From a virus: a stretch of DNA of 27,758 nt. The position numbers and the translations under genes are program-made. The notes beneath the pieces are model-generated. The model made no database searches and was not told where the DNA came from. It saw only the letters and a program-made list of their open reading frames with translations. The DNA is taken from IMG/VR virus record IMGVR_UViG_3300042939_000072, positions 1 through 27,758 of that record; one strand, 5' to 3'. Positions 1-6,317 of the stretch are shown piece by piece (position 1 is the first letter of the stretch; every line of letters begins with the position of its first letter).

Positions 1-219
1 AGGCGAATGTATTGGGAGTACGTTGATCTTTGCGTCGAACTAAACCCAAGTAGTTTTCTGCCGGTCGGCGTCAAGAAGCAGTGGTGGCACTTCTTGAAGA
101 TCGAACACCCAGAGACTAGTCGGAGCCGCAGCGACATATCGCATCCTATTTGGCCCCCACCGCAGTCGAGGCCAGCGGAGACACGGCAGGCGTTACGGGC
201 GGCTGGAGTTGAGCAATAG
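1..219 (+). CDS. C-terminal part of an unidentified upstream gene (cut by the window edge)
   Basis: Reading frame 1 is open from the first base to a TAG at 217-219, giving 72 residues. A Met codon at base 7 could be a start, but the frame continues to the left edge, so this is more likely the end of a longer protein. The sequence has aromatic-rich stretches (MYWEYVDL, KQWWHFLKIEHPE) and a Pro/Arg-rich tail, which is common at the ends of enzymes. I recognise no family. It lies on the same strand as everything else and is followed by a 163-base gap. It could also be a chance open frame. Confidence 0.35.
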   Translation, partial: RRMYWEYVDLCVELNPSSFLPVGVKKQWWHFLKIEHPETSRSRSDISHPIWPPPQSRPAETRQALRAAGVEQ

Positions 220-382
220 AACTAGTGAATACGCGGACCCGTATATCTGCAATAACGCAGCGGCCCGCTTGTCGCCACTCGCGACATGACCCCCGAACGT
301 ATGTCAAAAGCGACGAAAAGCGATCACGTTCTCGTATGATCCTGGCGGCCTGATTGCTTGACACGCCAGTCACCATAGCGGC
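220..382 (+). promoter_or_regulatory. Intergenic region with short hairpin and direct repeats; possible regulatory region
   Basis: This gap holds a small hairpin (GTCGC 271-275, loop CACTC, GCGAC 281-285), a longer-range inverted repeat (GAACGT 295-300 with ACGTTC 326-331) and a direct repeat of AAAAGCGA (306-313 and 316-323, period 10). A TTGACA occurs at 358-363, but no convincing -10 box lies 17 bases after it before the next start codon. It is one of the largest non-coding stretches here, so a promoter or operator for the downstream operon is plausible but unproven. Confidence 0.25.
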
Positions 383-1279
383 ATGACCACCATCACGCTT
401 GACGAGATCGAGCGGCATCATCCCGACGTGCTGCTGCCGCCCGACGCGGAGTTCGCAGACCAGTACGCGAGCGACGTGGGCCTCGGCCGACGCCGCGCTG
501 CTTCCAAGAGCGTGGCCTTCGTCGCCATCTGCCGCAACGCGATGCCGTGGTTGCCTCGCACACTGGAACTGGTCGAGCAGACCGGGGCGATGTTTCGCGA
601 GTGGTCGTGCTTCATCTACGAGAACGACTCGACGGACGAAACGAAGGACGTGCTCAAGGCGTGGAGCGATGGGCAGCAGCGGCACGCAAGCCTCAACGAC
701 AACGGCAGGCCGCATCTCAACTACACGACTCACCGCGTTCGGACAGTCGCACTGGCCGAGTACCGAAAGGCGTGTCAGCAGTTCGTGCGAGACGGAAAGC
801 AACCCGACTATGTGATTGTGTTTGATACCGACCCGTGGGGTGGCTGGAGCGTGGACGGCGTTGCCAACTCGGTCGCATGGCTTGAGCGAGACAGCAGCCT
901 GTACGGTCTGGCATCGTATTCGTGGGGCGAGTGGGGCGAGCATCGCATCCACTACGATGCCTTCGCCGCACGGCTCAATCACTGGCAGCAACGCGACCAG
1001 CAGTGGTTCCATCACTGGCATCCTGCCGTTGGTTCGCCTCCCATCGAGTTTCGCTCCGCGTTCGGTCAGTTGGCGATCTACCGGACAGGGCGGTATCTGG
1101 AAGGGACGTATCGCGGCGATGACTGCGAACACGTCTGCTTCCACCGCAGCATCGAGGTTGCGGCCTCGTTCGACGAGGGCGACTACTACCACGGGGCCAG
1201 CCACACGCGGCTCGCGATCAACCCGTCCATGCGATGCGTGTCGTTCTGGCATCCCGACGAGGCCAAGCATGGCGGGTGA
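383..1279 (+). CDS. GT-A fold glycosyltransferase
   Basis: The 298-residue protein has the layout of an inverting GT-A (GT2-like or CAP59-like) glycosyltransferase. An N-terminal strand (SVAFVAICRN, about 43-52) leads into a nucleotide-binding loop YENDSTDET (79-87). A DxD motif follows in VFDTDPWGG (D148, D150), which in this fold coordinates the metal and the nucleotide sugar. The C-terminal half is rich in Trp, His and Tyr, as in acceptor-binding regions. No signal peptide or membrane segment is seen, so it should be cytosolic. The start ATG lacks a clear Shine-Dalgarno. The gene overlaps the next one by 11 bases. In a phage the acceptor could be modified DNA bases, a virion protein or a host surface glycan; the sequence does not decide this. 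Confidence 0.75.
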   Translation: MTTITLDEIERHHPDVLLPPDAEFADQYASDVGLGRRRAASKSVAFVAICRNAMPWLPRTLELVEQTGAMFREWSCFIYENDSTDETKDVLKAWSDGQQRHASLNDNGRPHLNYTTHRVRTVALAEYRKACQQFVRDGKQPDYVIVFDTDPWGGWSVDGVANSVAWLERDSSLYGLASYSWGEWGEHRIHYDAFAARLNHWQQRDQQWFHHWHPAVGSPPIEFRSAFGQLAIYRTGRYLEGTYRGDDCEHVCFHRSIEVAASFDEGDYYHGASHTRLAINPSMRCVSFWHPDEAKHGG

Positions 1280-1670
1280 CACGTCACGGATCGACCTTGC
1301 AACGCTGAAAGTCCAGTGGGCTAGCCATTCCTCATACGCCGCGCTCTGCTCATTCTGGACCGTGACCCGCGAGCAGATCATCCGCCTCAAGCACGTCCTG
1401 CCGCTGCCTCCGAGGCACGACCGACGGCTGAGGTTCCGCCCGCCACGCAACGAGAAGCCAACGCCAGAGGAAATCGCCGCGTCGGAGTCCAGCCTGTCAT
1501 TGGCTCCGATGGTCGCCGCACGGGCAACGTGTGTGACATCACAGTGGACGGACGAAATCCGGCTCCAGCGTCAGGTCACCAAGCCAACAGGATTTCGCAT
1601 GGAGCCTGTCGAAACGCCCGAGGAACTGCGGGATGTGTTCTACGACTTGAACCGTGAAAGCCAGTGGTAA
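1269..1670 (+). CDS. Small protein with a helix-turn-helix-like N-terminus
   Basis: This 133-residue protein starts at an ATG inside the end of the glycosyltransferase gene (11-base overlap), which points to translational coupling. Residues about 9-45 (LATLKVQWASHSSYAALCSF, then WTVTREQIIRLKHVLPLPPR) have the spacing of a homeodomain-like HTH of the GcrA or resolvase type. Here a Trp precedes helix 1 and the recognition helix is followed by Leu-Pro-x-Arg. The remainder is basic and then acidic, with QWTDEIRLQRQ near residues 100-110. It is probably a DNA-binding regulator or an accessory packaging factor. The HTH is a judgement by eye, and no exact family is recognised. Confidence 0.55.
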   Translation: MAGDTSRIDLATLKVQWASHSSYAALCSFWTVTREQIIRLKHVLPLPPRHDRRLRFRPPRNEKPTPEEIAASESSLSLAPMVAARATCVTSQWTDEIRLQRQVTKPTGFRMEPVETPEELRDVFYDLNRESQW

Positions 1671-1729
1671 GGGCTGCAAGGGGAGGCACTTCATTTGAGA
1701 AAAAAGAGTGATCCCCGAGGACACCATAG

Positions 1730-2281
1730 ATGATTTCGTTTTTGCTCATCGTTGCTGCGGCAGCGATGTTCTTCGGCATCGACGCGGACAAACTCAAGGC
1801 ACTTCTTGAGGCAGTCAAGCCGCACGTCGATTACCGCAAGTTTCTTGGTCTCGGCCTCGTCTGCCTAGCGTTGCTCATGCTGCCTTCGTGGGGTCGCAGC
1901 AACGTGCCTCCGCAGCCGTTGCCAGACACCGGGCCGCTCTCGCTGGAGGGAGACTTCCGTGGTGAAACAGCCAGCCAAGACGCAGCGACCGTTGGTTGCC
2001 TCCTGACCGAACTGGCCGATGAACTTGAGTGGGACGGTTCGCTCAGCGAACCGTTCTACGTCACTGGGTCGCAGATCGACCAACTCCGCAAGACCTCCCG
2101 CATCCTTCGCTGTCGAGGAGAAAGCATCGGCGATCGCCAGCCAGCCGCACGCGACAAGATCGCTGAGTATCTGGAAGTCCATGTTGGCACGGATGGCGGT
2201 CCACTGACGCCAGAGAGCCGCGATGCTTGGGTGTCGGCGTTCCGCGATGTAGGGAGGGCGGCAAGTGACGCAGCGCAGTAA
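1730..2281 (+). CDS. Membrane protein of unknown function, possibly part of a lysis cassette
   Basis: The 183-residue protein begins with a hydrophobic segment (MISFLLIVAAAAMFFGI, 1-17). A second transmembrane-like stretch lies near 38-52 (FLGLGLVCLALLMLP), with a short amphipathic region between them (KLKALLEAVKPHVDYRK). The rest is soluble, acidic and Ala-rich, and is followed by the gene for a membrane-anchored protease. GAGG at 1717-1720 lies 9 bases upstream of the ATG and is an acceptable ribosome-binding site. It overlaps the next gene by 17 bases. Two N-terminal membrane segments next to a hydrolase would fit a holin-like role, but there is no family match to prove it. Confidence 0.6.
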   Translation: MISFLLIVAAAAMFFGIDADKLKALLEAVKPHVDYRKFLGLGLVCLALLMLPSWGRSNVPPQPLPDTGPLSLEGDFRGETASQDAATVGCLLTELADELEWDGSLSEPFYVTGSQIDQLRKTSRILRCRGESIGDRQPAARDKIAEYLEVHVGTDGGPLTPESRDAWVSAFRDVGRAASDAAQ

Positions 2282-3389
2282 CGGGTCGTGGACTCTTTCG
2301 GCCATCTCCTTCGTCATCTTTGCGGCGGCTCTCGGCACGTTGGTCAGCCGATACGTCGGAATCCTTGCTGATCGTGTCGAGAACAACTTCGGCTATCTGC
2401 CAGACCCTGAAGGCACGGCTGAGTTCCTTGGGGAACTCGACCAGCCAAGATTCGCACAGGCTGGCAAGGACTGCATGGACAACGTGGTCAAGCAGGACAC
2501 GTTTCTTTACCGCTACGCAGACGAGGCTCATCGGTCCGTCTACGGCAAGCCGTTCACAGCGTGGGACCAAGGCTCCGCTGGAACCTGTGTCTCGTTTGGA
2601 TGGGGGGTGGGCTCCTACATCGGGCAGTCTGTGTCGTGGAAGCAGGGAGAACTTCCAGCCCCACCGAAACTGGTCGCGACCGAACCGATCTATGGAGGGA
2701 GTCGCACGCTTGCTAGGCTTCCTCCCGTCACGTTCGCAGGATACAGCGACGGATCATACGGTGCTGCCGCTGCCAGATGGGTGGCTGGCCGATGCAAAGA
2801 CAAGGAAGTCGGAGGCATCCTGTATCGGGAGGTCATTGGCAAGTACGACCTGACCCGCTACTCGATTGAACGCTCCCGTGAATGGGGAGCGAACGGGCCA
2901 CCGCGAGAGATCGCAACCGCTGCATCCAACCATCGTGCGCTCGCCGTGGCACAGGTTTCGACGTGGGACGAGTTGGTTGCTGCGATCACGTCAGGGTATT
3001 GCGTCCCGATCTGCTCAGACGTTGGATTCGCCGCCACGAAAACTCGAGACAAGGATGGCTTCCTTCCTCGCGGCGGCAACTGGTCTCACTGTATGTGCTG
3101 CATCTCAATTCGCTTCGCGGACGGTCCCGGGAAGCGTGACGGAGTTCTGATCCTCAACTCGTGGAACACCACATGGGTGAACGGGCCGAAGTGGCCCGCT
3201 GATCAGCCTGACGGTTCGTTCTGGTGTTCGCGGGCTGATATCGAAGCGATTCTTCGTCAGGGCGATTCGTTCGCGATTGGTGGCGTGTCTGGATTCCCTT
3301 GGCGAAAACTGGAGCATCGAGAATGGATGTCGCCGTCTCCGCAGGCGTCGAGCCGCGAGTCAACGATCAACCACGCGCTCGCACTGTGA
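2265..3389 (+). CDS. Membrane-anchored papain-family (C1-like) cysteine protease
   Basis: The 374-residue protein carries the catalytic signature of a papain-fold cysteine peptidase. Gln102 in WDQGSAGTC matches the oxyanion Gln, with Cys108 as nucleophile. His275 in GGNWSHCMCC is the general base, and Asn298 in LILNSWNTTW matches the usual NSW motif. One hydrophobic helix at about 11-29 should anchor it in the membrane or act as a signal-anchor. The GTG start at 2265 overlaps the upstream stop, as is common in this operon. It sits among small membrane proteins, so it may act as a lytic enzyme, a virion protease or a host-surface-cleaving enzyme. C1A-type proteases are unusual among phage lysins, which are more often NlpC/P60 or CHAP members of the broader papain-like fold. 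Catalytic assignment is firm; role is inferred. Confidence 0.75.
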   Translation: MTQRSNGSWTLSAISFVIFAAALGTLVSRYVGILADRVENNFGYLPDPEGTAEFLGELDQPRFAQAGKDCMDNVVKQDTFLYRYADEAHRSVYGKPFTAWDQGSAGTCVSFGWGVGSYIGQSVSWKQGELPAPPKLVATEPIYGGSRTLARLPPVTFAGYSDGSYGAAAARWVAGRCKDKEVGGILYREVIGKYDLTRYSIERSREWGANGPPREIATAASNHRALAVAQVSTWDELVAAITSGYCVPICSDVGFAATKTRDKDGFLPRGGNWSHCMCCISIRFADGPGKRDGVLILNSWNTTWVNGPKWPADQPDGSFWCSRADIEAILRQGDSFAIGGVSGFPWRKLEHREWMSPSPQASSRESTINHALAL

Positions 3390-3628
3390 CGCGTAACACG
3401 TTCGTCGCCGCGTGCCTTGCGTGCCTTGTCGCAGGGTACTTGGTTGCGTGCGCTCCCGGCTTCGATCCGCTCAATCCGTTCGTGCCGAAGCACGACCGAC
3501 CTGTGCTGCGTTTCCTGCAACGGATGGCGAAACTCGGTTTGTGGGTTGCGGTGTTCGCTGACCCGCCTCCTGTGCAGGAGCGGGTCTATCGCGGTCAAGG
3601 AAATATCTGTCACTCGGAGGGCTGGTGA
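3386..3628 (+). CDS. Small membrane protein of unknown function
   Basis: An 80-residue protein starts at a GTG that overlaps the protease stop codon (GTGA at 3386-3389). An ATG at 3323 is an alternative start, but it would overlap the protease by 67 bases. Residues 5-22 (TFVAACLACLVAGYLVAC) form one hydrophobic helix. Residues about 48-58 (AKLGLWVAVFA) form a second, shorter one, separated by a Pro-rich linker (APGFDPLNPFVPKHDRP). The size and topology resemble small phage membrane proteins such as holins or spanin components. No family is recognised. Confidence 0.6.
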   Translation: MTRNTFVAACLACLVAGYLVACAPGFDPLNPFVPKHDRPVLRFLQRMAKLGLWVAVFADPPPVQERVYRGQGNICHSEGW

Positions 3629-3629
3629 A

Positions 3630-3881
3630 ATGATTAGCGTGATCGTCTGGTTGGTGTTTGGCTGGATCGCTGGCTCGGTCGCTGAGTGGCTGTGGCCTCC
3701 CGCTGCACCGCGTTCCAAGTTCGTGACGATTGGCATCGGCGTCGCTGGCTCGGTCGCTGGCGGACTTGTGGGGTCTGTTATCACTGGAAGCAACTACGCT
3801 CCCGGTGGTTTGATCCTGAGCGTCGCCGGGGCGTTGCTCTGTATGTTCGTCTGGAAGAAATACAACGAGGCCAGCGTATGA
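3630..3881 (+). CDS. GlsB/YeaQ/YmgE-like (transglycosylase-associated) small membrane protein
   Basis: The 83-residue protein is nearly all hydrophobic and has three membrane segments: ISVIVWLVFGWIAGSVAEW (2-20), VTIGIGVAGSVAGGLVGSVI (32-51) and LILSVAGALLCMFVW (61-75). The WLVFGWIAGSVA opening, the central glycine-rich G-xxG-xxGG helix and the terminal LxxxGA helix match the layout of the GlsB/YeaQ/YmgE (Transgly_assoc) family. That family is normally a chromosomal stress-response membrane protein. Inside this cassette it may be co-opted as a holin or anti-holin. GGAGG at 3616-3620 lies about 9 bases before the ATG. Its stop overlaps the next start (ATGA). Confidence 0.65.
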   Translation: MISVIVWLVFGWIAGSVAEWLWPPAAPRSKFVTIGIGVAGSVAGGLVGSVITGSNYAPGGLILSVAGALLCMFVWKKYNEASV

Positions 3882-4171
3882 TCGCCCTGTTCTGGAAGTG
3901 GGTCGTGTCGCTGCTGGTGTGGCTTTCTGCTGACTCAAGTGCCATCAAAGCCGAGCCTGCTCGATGTGCCGCTGCGGTTGCTGCTGCAAGGGCAAGCATG
4001 GTGGGTGCGGATGCTGTTCGTGTGGGCGTGGAGGCAGTACCGACGCCGCAGTTCGACGCCCACGCGGAGAAGTGCAAGCGGTGCTACAACCGCAACCCCA
4101 ACGGGCCGGGGCTGTGCGATGAAGGGTTCCGCCTGCTGCAAGAAGACTTGAAAGCCAACCAGAAGAAGTAA
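3878..4171 (+). CDS. Small secreted or membrane-tethered protein with a Cys-containing C-terminus
   Basis: The 97-residue protein overlaps the preceding gene by ATGA. It has a short hydrophobic N-terminus (MIALFWKWVVSLLVWLSA, 1-18), an Ala-rich region (about 28-50) and a charged C-terminal part with KCKRCYNRNPNGPGLC (C-x2-C and a later Cys), which might bind zinc or form disulfides. The end is strongly basic. With one N-terminal anchor and a periplasm-sized body, it could be a spanin-like or accessory lysis protein. No family is recognised, so this is a context-based guess. Confidence 0.55.
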   Translation: MIALFWKWVVSLLVWLSADSSAIKAEPARCAAAVAAARASMVGADAVRVGVEAVPTPQFDAHAEKCKRCYNRNPNGPGLCDEGFRLLQEDLKANQKK

Positions 4172-4178
4172 GGCGTCC

Positions 4179-5045
4179 ATGCCACAGTCACCACGCCTCC
4201 TAAGGCCTAGACAGACGATTCACCCCGAGGCTGCGGCGTGGGCGGCTCGCGTTGTTGCCAACGGATCGTCAGTGAGCGGCCTTACGTTGTCCGCTGTGGA
4301 TAAGTTTTGCAAGGCCATCGCATCGGCAGGCATCCGCGACCGCTTCTATCGGCTCAACTTGTTCTGCGGCACGGGACTCAACGCTGCACTGGTGCCGCTC
4401 TATCGGGGACCGTCGCTAGGCGGGACGCAGTACGGCGGGGCGACCGATACGAATCTCGGCTCTCCGGCGTTCCTCGCCGGTGACTACAACGAGATGGGGA
4501 CAAGCGGCGGATTGCTAGGCAACGGATCAAGCAAGTACCTAAACACCGCTTTCAACGTCGATCAACTTCCCGGTGCTGCCAACTGCCACATTGCTTCGTT
4601 CATCACTGGCACGCAGGACATCACCGCAGTCAGAACTCTCGTAGGTACGATTTTCAACGGAGTTACGGACAGGTATCGCCTGTTTGTGCGAACCGATGGG
4701 TCAACTTCTCCGAACTACACGCTGCAAGTCGATCTAGGGAAGTCGGACGCTGCAAGCCAAATCAATCGAACGAACACAAGCAGCGGACTTTTTGTTGGCT
4801 CACGCACAAGCACTACAAGACTTGTCCTGTATGCCAACGCTGCTCAAGTAGGCATCAACGAAACCCCAGTAGCCGAAACTACCGGCGCGTCACCGTTCTT
4901 TGTTTTCGCCCGCAACGGCCCAACGGAGTTTTATAACGGGCGAATGGCTGCATACAGCATCGGTGCTGGCATGGACGCACCACAGGTGACTGCCTACAAC
5001 ACTGCTATGCAAGCGTTTCAAACGGCCATGACGAGGATCGCATGA
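4179..5045 (+). CDS. Probable phage receptor-binding or tail-fibre protein with a lectin-like (LamG-type) beta-sandwich
   Basis: The 288-residue protein is rich in Gly, Ser, Thr and Asn, with beta-strand-like segments and no membrane helix. Residues about 55-250 read like a concanavalin/LamG-type fold (for example HIASFITGTQ, TDRYRLFVRTDG, TRLVLYANAAQVGINETPV, FFVFARNG). The C-terminus (RMAAYSIGAGMDAPQVTAYN, then TAMQAFQTAM) is a recurring ending of phage lectin-like structural proteins, where a final helix packs on the sandwich. It likely binds surface sugars as a spike, fibre or decoration. It is separated from the other tail genes, so it may have been gained independently. Its stop overlaps the next start (ATGA). 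Confidence 0.6.
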   Translation: MPQSPRLLRPRQTIHPEAAAWAARVVANGSSVSGLTLSAVDKFCKAIASAGIRDRFYRLNLFCGTGLNAALVPLYRGPSLGGTQYGGATDTNLGSPAFLAGDYNEMGTSGGLLGNGSSKYLNTAFNVDQLPGAANCHIASFITGTQDITAVRTLVGTIFNGVTDRYRLFVRTDGSTSPNYTLQVDLGKSDAASQINRTNTSSGLFVGSRTSTTRLVLYANAAQVGINETPVAETTGASPFFVFARNGPTEFYNGRMAAYSIGAGMDAPQVTAYNTAMQAFQTAMTRIA

Positions 5046-5371
5046 CACTCTCCGACCTCACGCTCCCGATGCCACACGCTGACTGCAAAGACCTCGCGCT
5101 GGTCTACCCGCATGAGGTTGCGGTGGCCCTGTACACAATCCAAGAGCAACACGGCGACCCGCGACATATCTGCTACGGCAGGCAACTCACCGATGGTCGC
5201 TGGATGATTGACGGCGAGGTTCTGTCCGCTGTTGGCGAGGGCGACCTGTTTGGCTGGATCGCGGTCCACATGACGCCGGAACTCATGGATCAGGTGGAAG
5301 TCATCCCCCTGGCCGACGCCGTGCCGCAACTGGTGCCAGAGGAATCCCCTGAGCCGCCGCTGCAAGTCTAG
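5042..5371 (+). CDS. Small acidic protein of unknown function
   Basis: The 109-residue protein is acidic and starts at an ATG overlapping the end of the lectin-like gene (ATGA), so it is probably translated together with it. It contains no membrane helix or recognisable catalytic motif. Phrases such as ICYGRQLTDGRWMIDGEVLS and GDLFGWIAVHMTPELMDQ suggest a small alpha/beta fold, and the C-terminus is Pro/Glu-rich. It may be a chaperone or partner of the fibre-like protein upstream, by position only. Confidence 0.5.
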   Translation: MTLSDLTLPMPHADCKDLALVYPHEVAVALYTIQEQHGDPRHICYGRQLTDGRWMIDGEVLSAVGEGDLFGWIAVHMTPELMDQVEVIPLADAVPQLVPEESPEPPLQV

Positions 5372-5444
5372 ACCGTGCTGCTCATAGGCTTGGGTGTGAG
5401 GCCACGTCGCGGGCTTGACCCGTGCCACCACAGGAGAAGATGCG
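5372..5444 (+). promoter_or_regulatory. Short intergenic region with a small hairpin and a ribosome-binding site
   Basis: A short inverted repeat (CGGG 5410-5413, loop CTTGA, CCCG 5419-5422) precedes AGGAG at 5432-5436, which lies 8 bases before the ATG at 5445. No terminator T-tract follows the hairpin. The ribosome-binding site fixes the start of the following gene; the hairpin is too short to assign a role. Confidence 0.3.
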
Positions 5445-5801
5445 ATGTCCGAAATCAAGATGCGCCGCCGCTCGCGGCAAGTGCCGATCACGCTGACCAC
5501 CTCCACCGCGTCCGCCACCACGCTGTTCCTTGAGGACTTCGCGGGTGGTGTGGTTGACGTCGGAACGATGAGCACCTCGGCCACTACGCTCCAGATGTGG
5601 GGCAGCAGTGCAGAGGGCGGCACGTTCAAGCGGCTCTACAACGCGGACGGCTCAGTGGCCGACATCACGCTCGCTCCATCCACGGCGGTCGGAACCATCT
5701 ACGCTCTGCCTGACGCGGTGTTCGGTGTGCCGTACCTCGAAGTGCTGGTCGGCAACACGGCAGGCACCGGCGTGGCTGCGACCGTCACGCTCAAGAGTTG
5801 A
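5445..5801 (+). CDS. Small beta-rich probable virion protein
   Basis: The start is set by AGGAG 8 bases upstream of the ATG; a further in-frame ATG-like codon upstream lacks such a site. The 118-residue protein has a basic N-terminus (EIKMRRRSRQVP) and then a Ser/Thr/Ala/Gly-rich body with alternating hydrophobic strands (ITLTTSTASATTLFLEDFAG, VVDVGTMSTSATTLQMWG). The C-terminal part has the strand pattern YLEVLVGNTAGTGVAATVTL, typical of small Ig-like or jelly-roll phage decoration proteins. No exact family is recognised. It lies between a fibre-like gene and the HNH endonuclease. Confidence 0.5.
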   Translation: MSEIKMRRRSRQVPITLTTSTASATTLFLEDFAGGVVDVGTMSTSATTLQMWGSSAEGGTFKRLYNADGSVADITLAPSTAVGTIYALPDAVFGVPYLEVLVGNTAGTGVAATVTLKS

Positions 5802-5802
5802 G

Positions 5803-6108
5803 ATGCCGCAACGCATAGAGATGTTCCGCCTGCCACGCTCCAACGCAAAAGTGCGGAGGCGTGAGCAGCGTCCGAACGCGGCGGCTCGCGGCTACTGCGA
5901 CGGGAAGCACAAGGCATGGAGAGCGGCGGTACTTCTCCGTGATGACTACACCTGTCGGTCGTGCGGCAGGGTATGCGGATCGAAGCGTGAGGCTCACGCT
6001 GACCACATCATCCCGGTCGTGCAGCGGCCAGACCTCCGCTACACCGTGGATAACGGTCAATGCCTGTGCCATTCTTGTCACAGCCGCAAGACGCGGACTG
6101 ACGGGTGA
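5803..6108 (+). CDS. HNH endonuclease
   Basis: The 101-residue protein has the classic HNH zinc-binding core: DDYTCRSCGR (Cys51, Cys54), then AHADHIIPVVQRPDLRYTVD with the DH catalytic pair, and finally NGQCLCHSCHSRKT with the second Cys pair and the conserved Asn/His. In HK97-like phages, an HNH protein near the terminase works with the large terminase subunit in genome cleavage and cos-end processing. Here it lies about 2.6 kb upstream of terL, separated by the modification genes. The basic N-terminus may help DNA binding. The start ATG at 5803 is two bases after the previous stop. A homing HNH is the alternative, but the small size and location favour a packaging role. Confidence 0.8.
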   Translation: MPQRIEMFRLPRSNAKVRRREQRPNAAARGYCDGKHKAWRAAVLLRDDYTCRSCGRVCGSKREAHADHIIPVVQRPDLRYTVDNGQCLCHSCHSRKTRTDG

Positions 6109-6141
6109 ACGTGGGCATTTGACAAGGGTGGTATCACGAAA

Positions 6142-6163
6142 TGGCCCATATACATATGGGCCA
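6142..6163. repeat. Perfect 10-bp inverted repeat (TGGCCCATAT / ATATGGGCCA)
   Basis: The arms at 6142-6151 and 6154-6163 are exact reverse complements with only two bases between them. This forms a near-perfect dyad suited to a dimeric DNA-binding protein or a cruciform. It abuts a second palindrome of C and G runs at 6164-6175. Confidence 0.7.
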
Positions 6164-6289
6164 CCCCCTAGGGGGGGTGACCAAAACCGGTCCCAACCAG
6201 CAAAACCATCACTGTTCCCTGTGGGCGTGAGGCCGGGGGTTTGTGGCCCCCCCCCACCTTCAAAAGCCCAAATACGCTCCCTACGGCCA

Positions 6290-6317
6290 TTTCACCCCTG
6301 AAAGGCACTTTCACCCC
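6290..6317 (+). repeat. Direct repeat TTTCACCCC, two copies 19 bases apart
   Basis: The copies are at 6290-6298 and 6309-6317. The second ends directly at the start codon of the ParB-like gene, where a ribosome-binding site would be expected but is absent. The 19-base period is close to two helical turns, which suits a repressor operator. Function is unproven. Confidence 0.4.

Larger units (their letters stand above)
6109..6317 (+). other. Palindrome- and homopolymer-rich intergenic region
   Basis: This 209-base gap separates the HNH gene from the ParB-like gene and contains several unusual structures. There is a perfect 10-bp inverted repeat with a 2-base centre (6142-6163), immediately followed by the palindrome CCCCCTAGGGGG (6164-6175). 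A GGGGG run at 6235-6239 faces a 9-base C run at 6247-6255. TTTCACCCC is repeated at 6290-6298 and 6309-6317, directly before the ATG at 6318. It could be a cos/packaging site (next to HNH), a bidirectional terminator, or an operator region. There is no U-tract after the hairpins. Confidence 0.5.

Noticed and set aside
358-363. TTGACA as a -35 promoter box before the first glycosyltransferase
   Set aside because: No -10 box is found at the right spacing before the start codon.
146-1450. 434-codon open frame on the - strand
   Set aside because: It lies opposite the glycosyltransferase and HTH-like genes, which have clear motifs. Its own translation is Arg/Val-rich without any domain, as expected for a GC-rich shadow frame.
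3299-3628. Longer version of the small membrane protein starting at 3299 or 3323
   Set aside because: It would overlap the protease by 67-91 bases. The GTG at 3386 gives the GTGA coupling typical of this operon.
6119-6124. TTGACA as a -35 box before the dyad
   Set aside because: The best AT-rich candidate (TATACA, 6149-6154) is 24 bases away, too far for a standard promoter.
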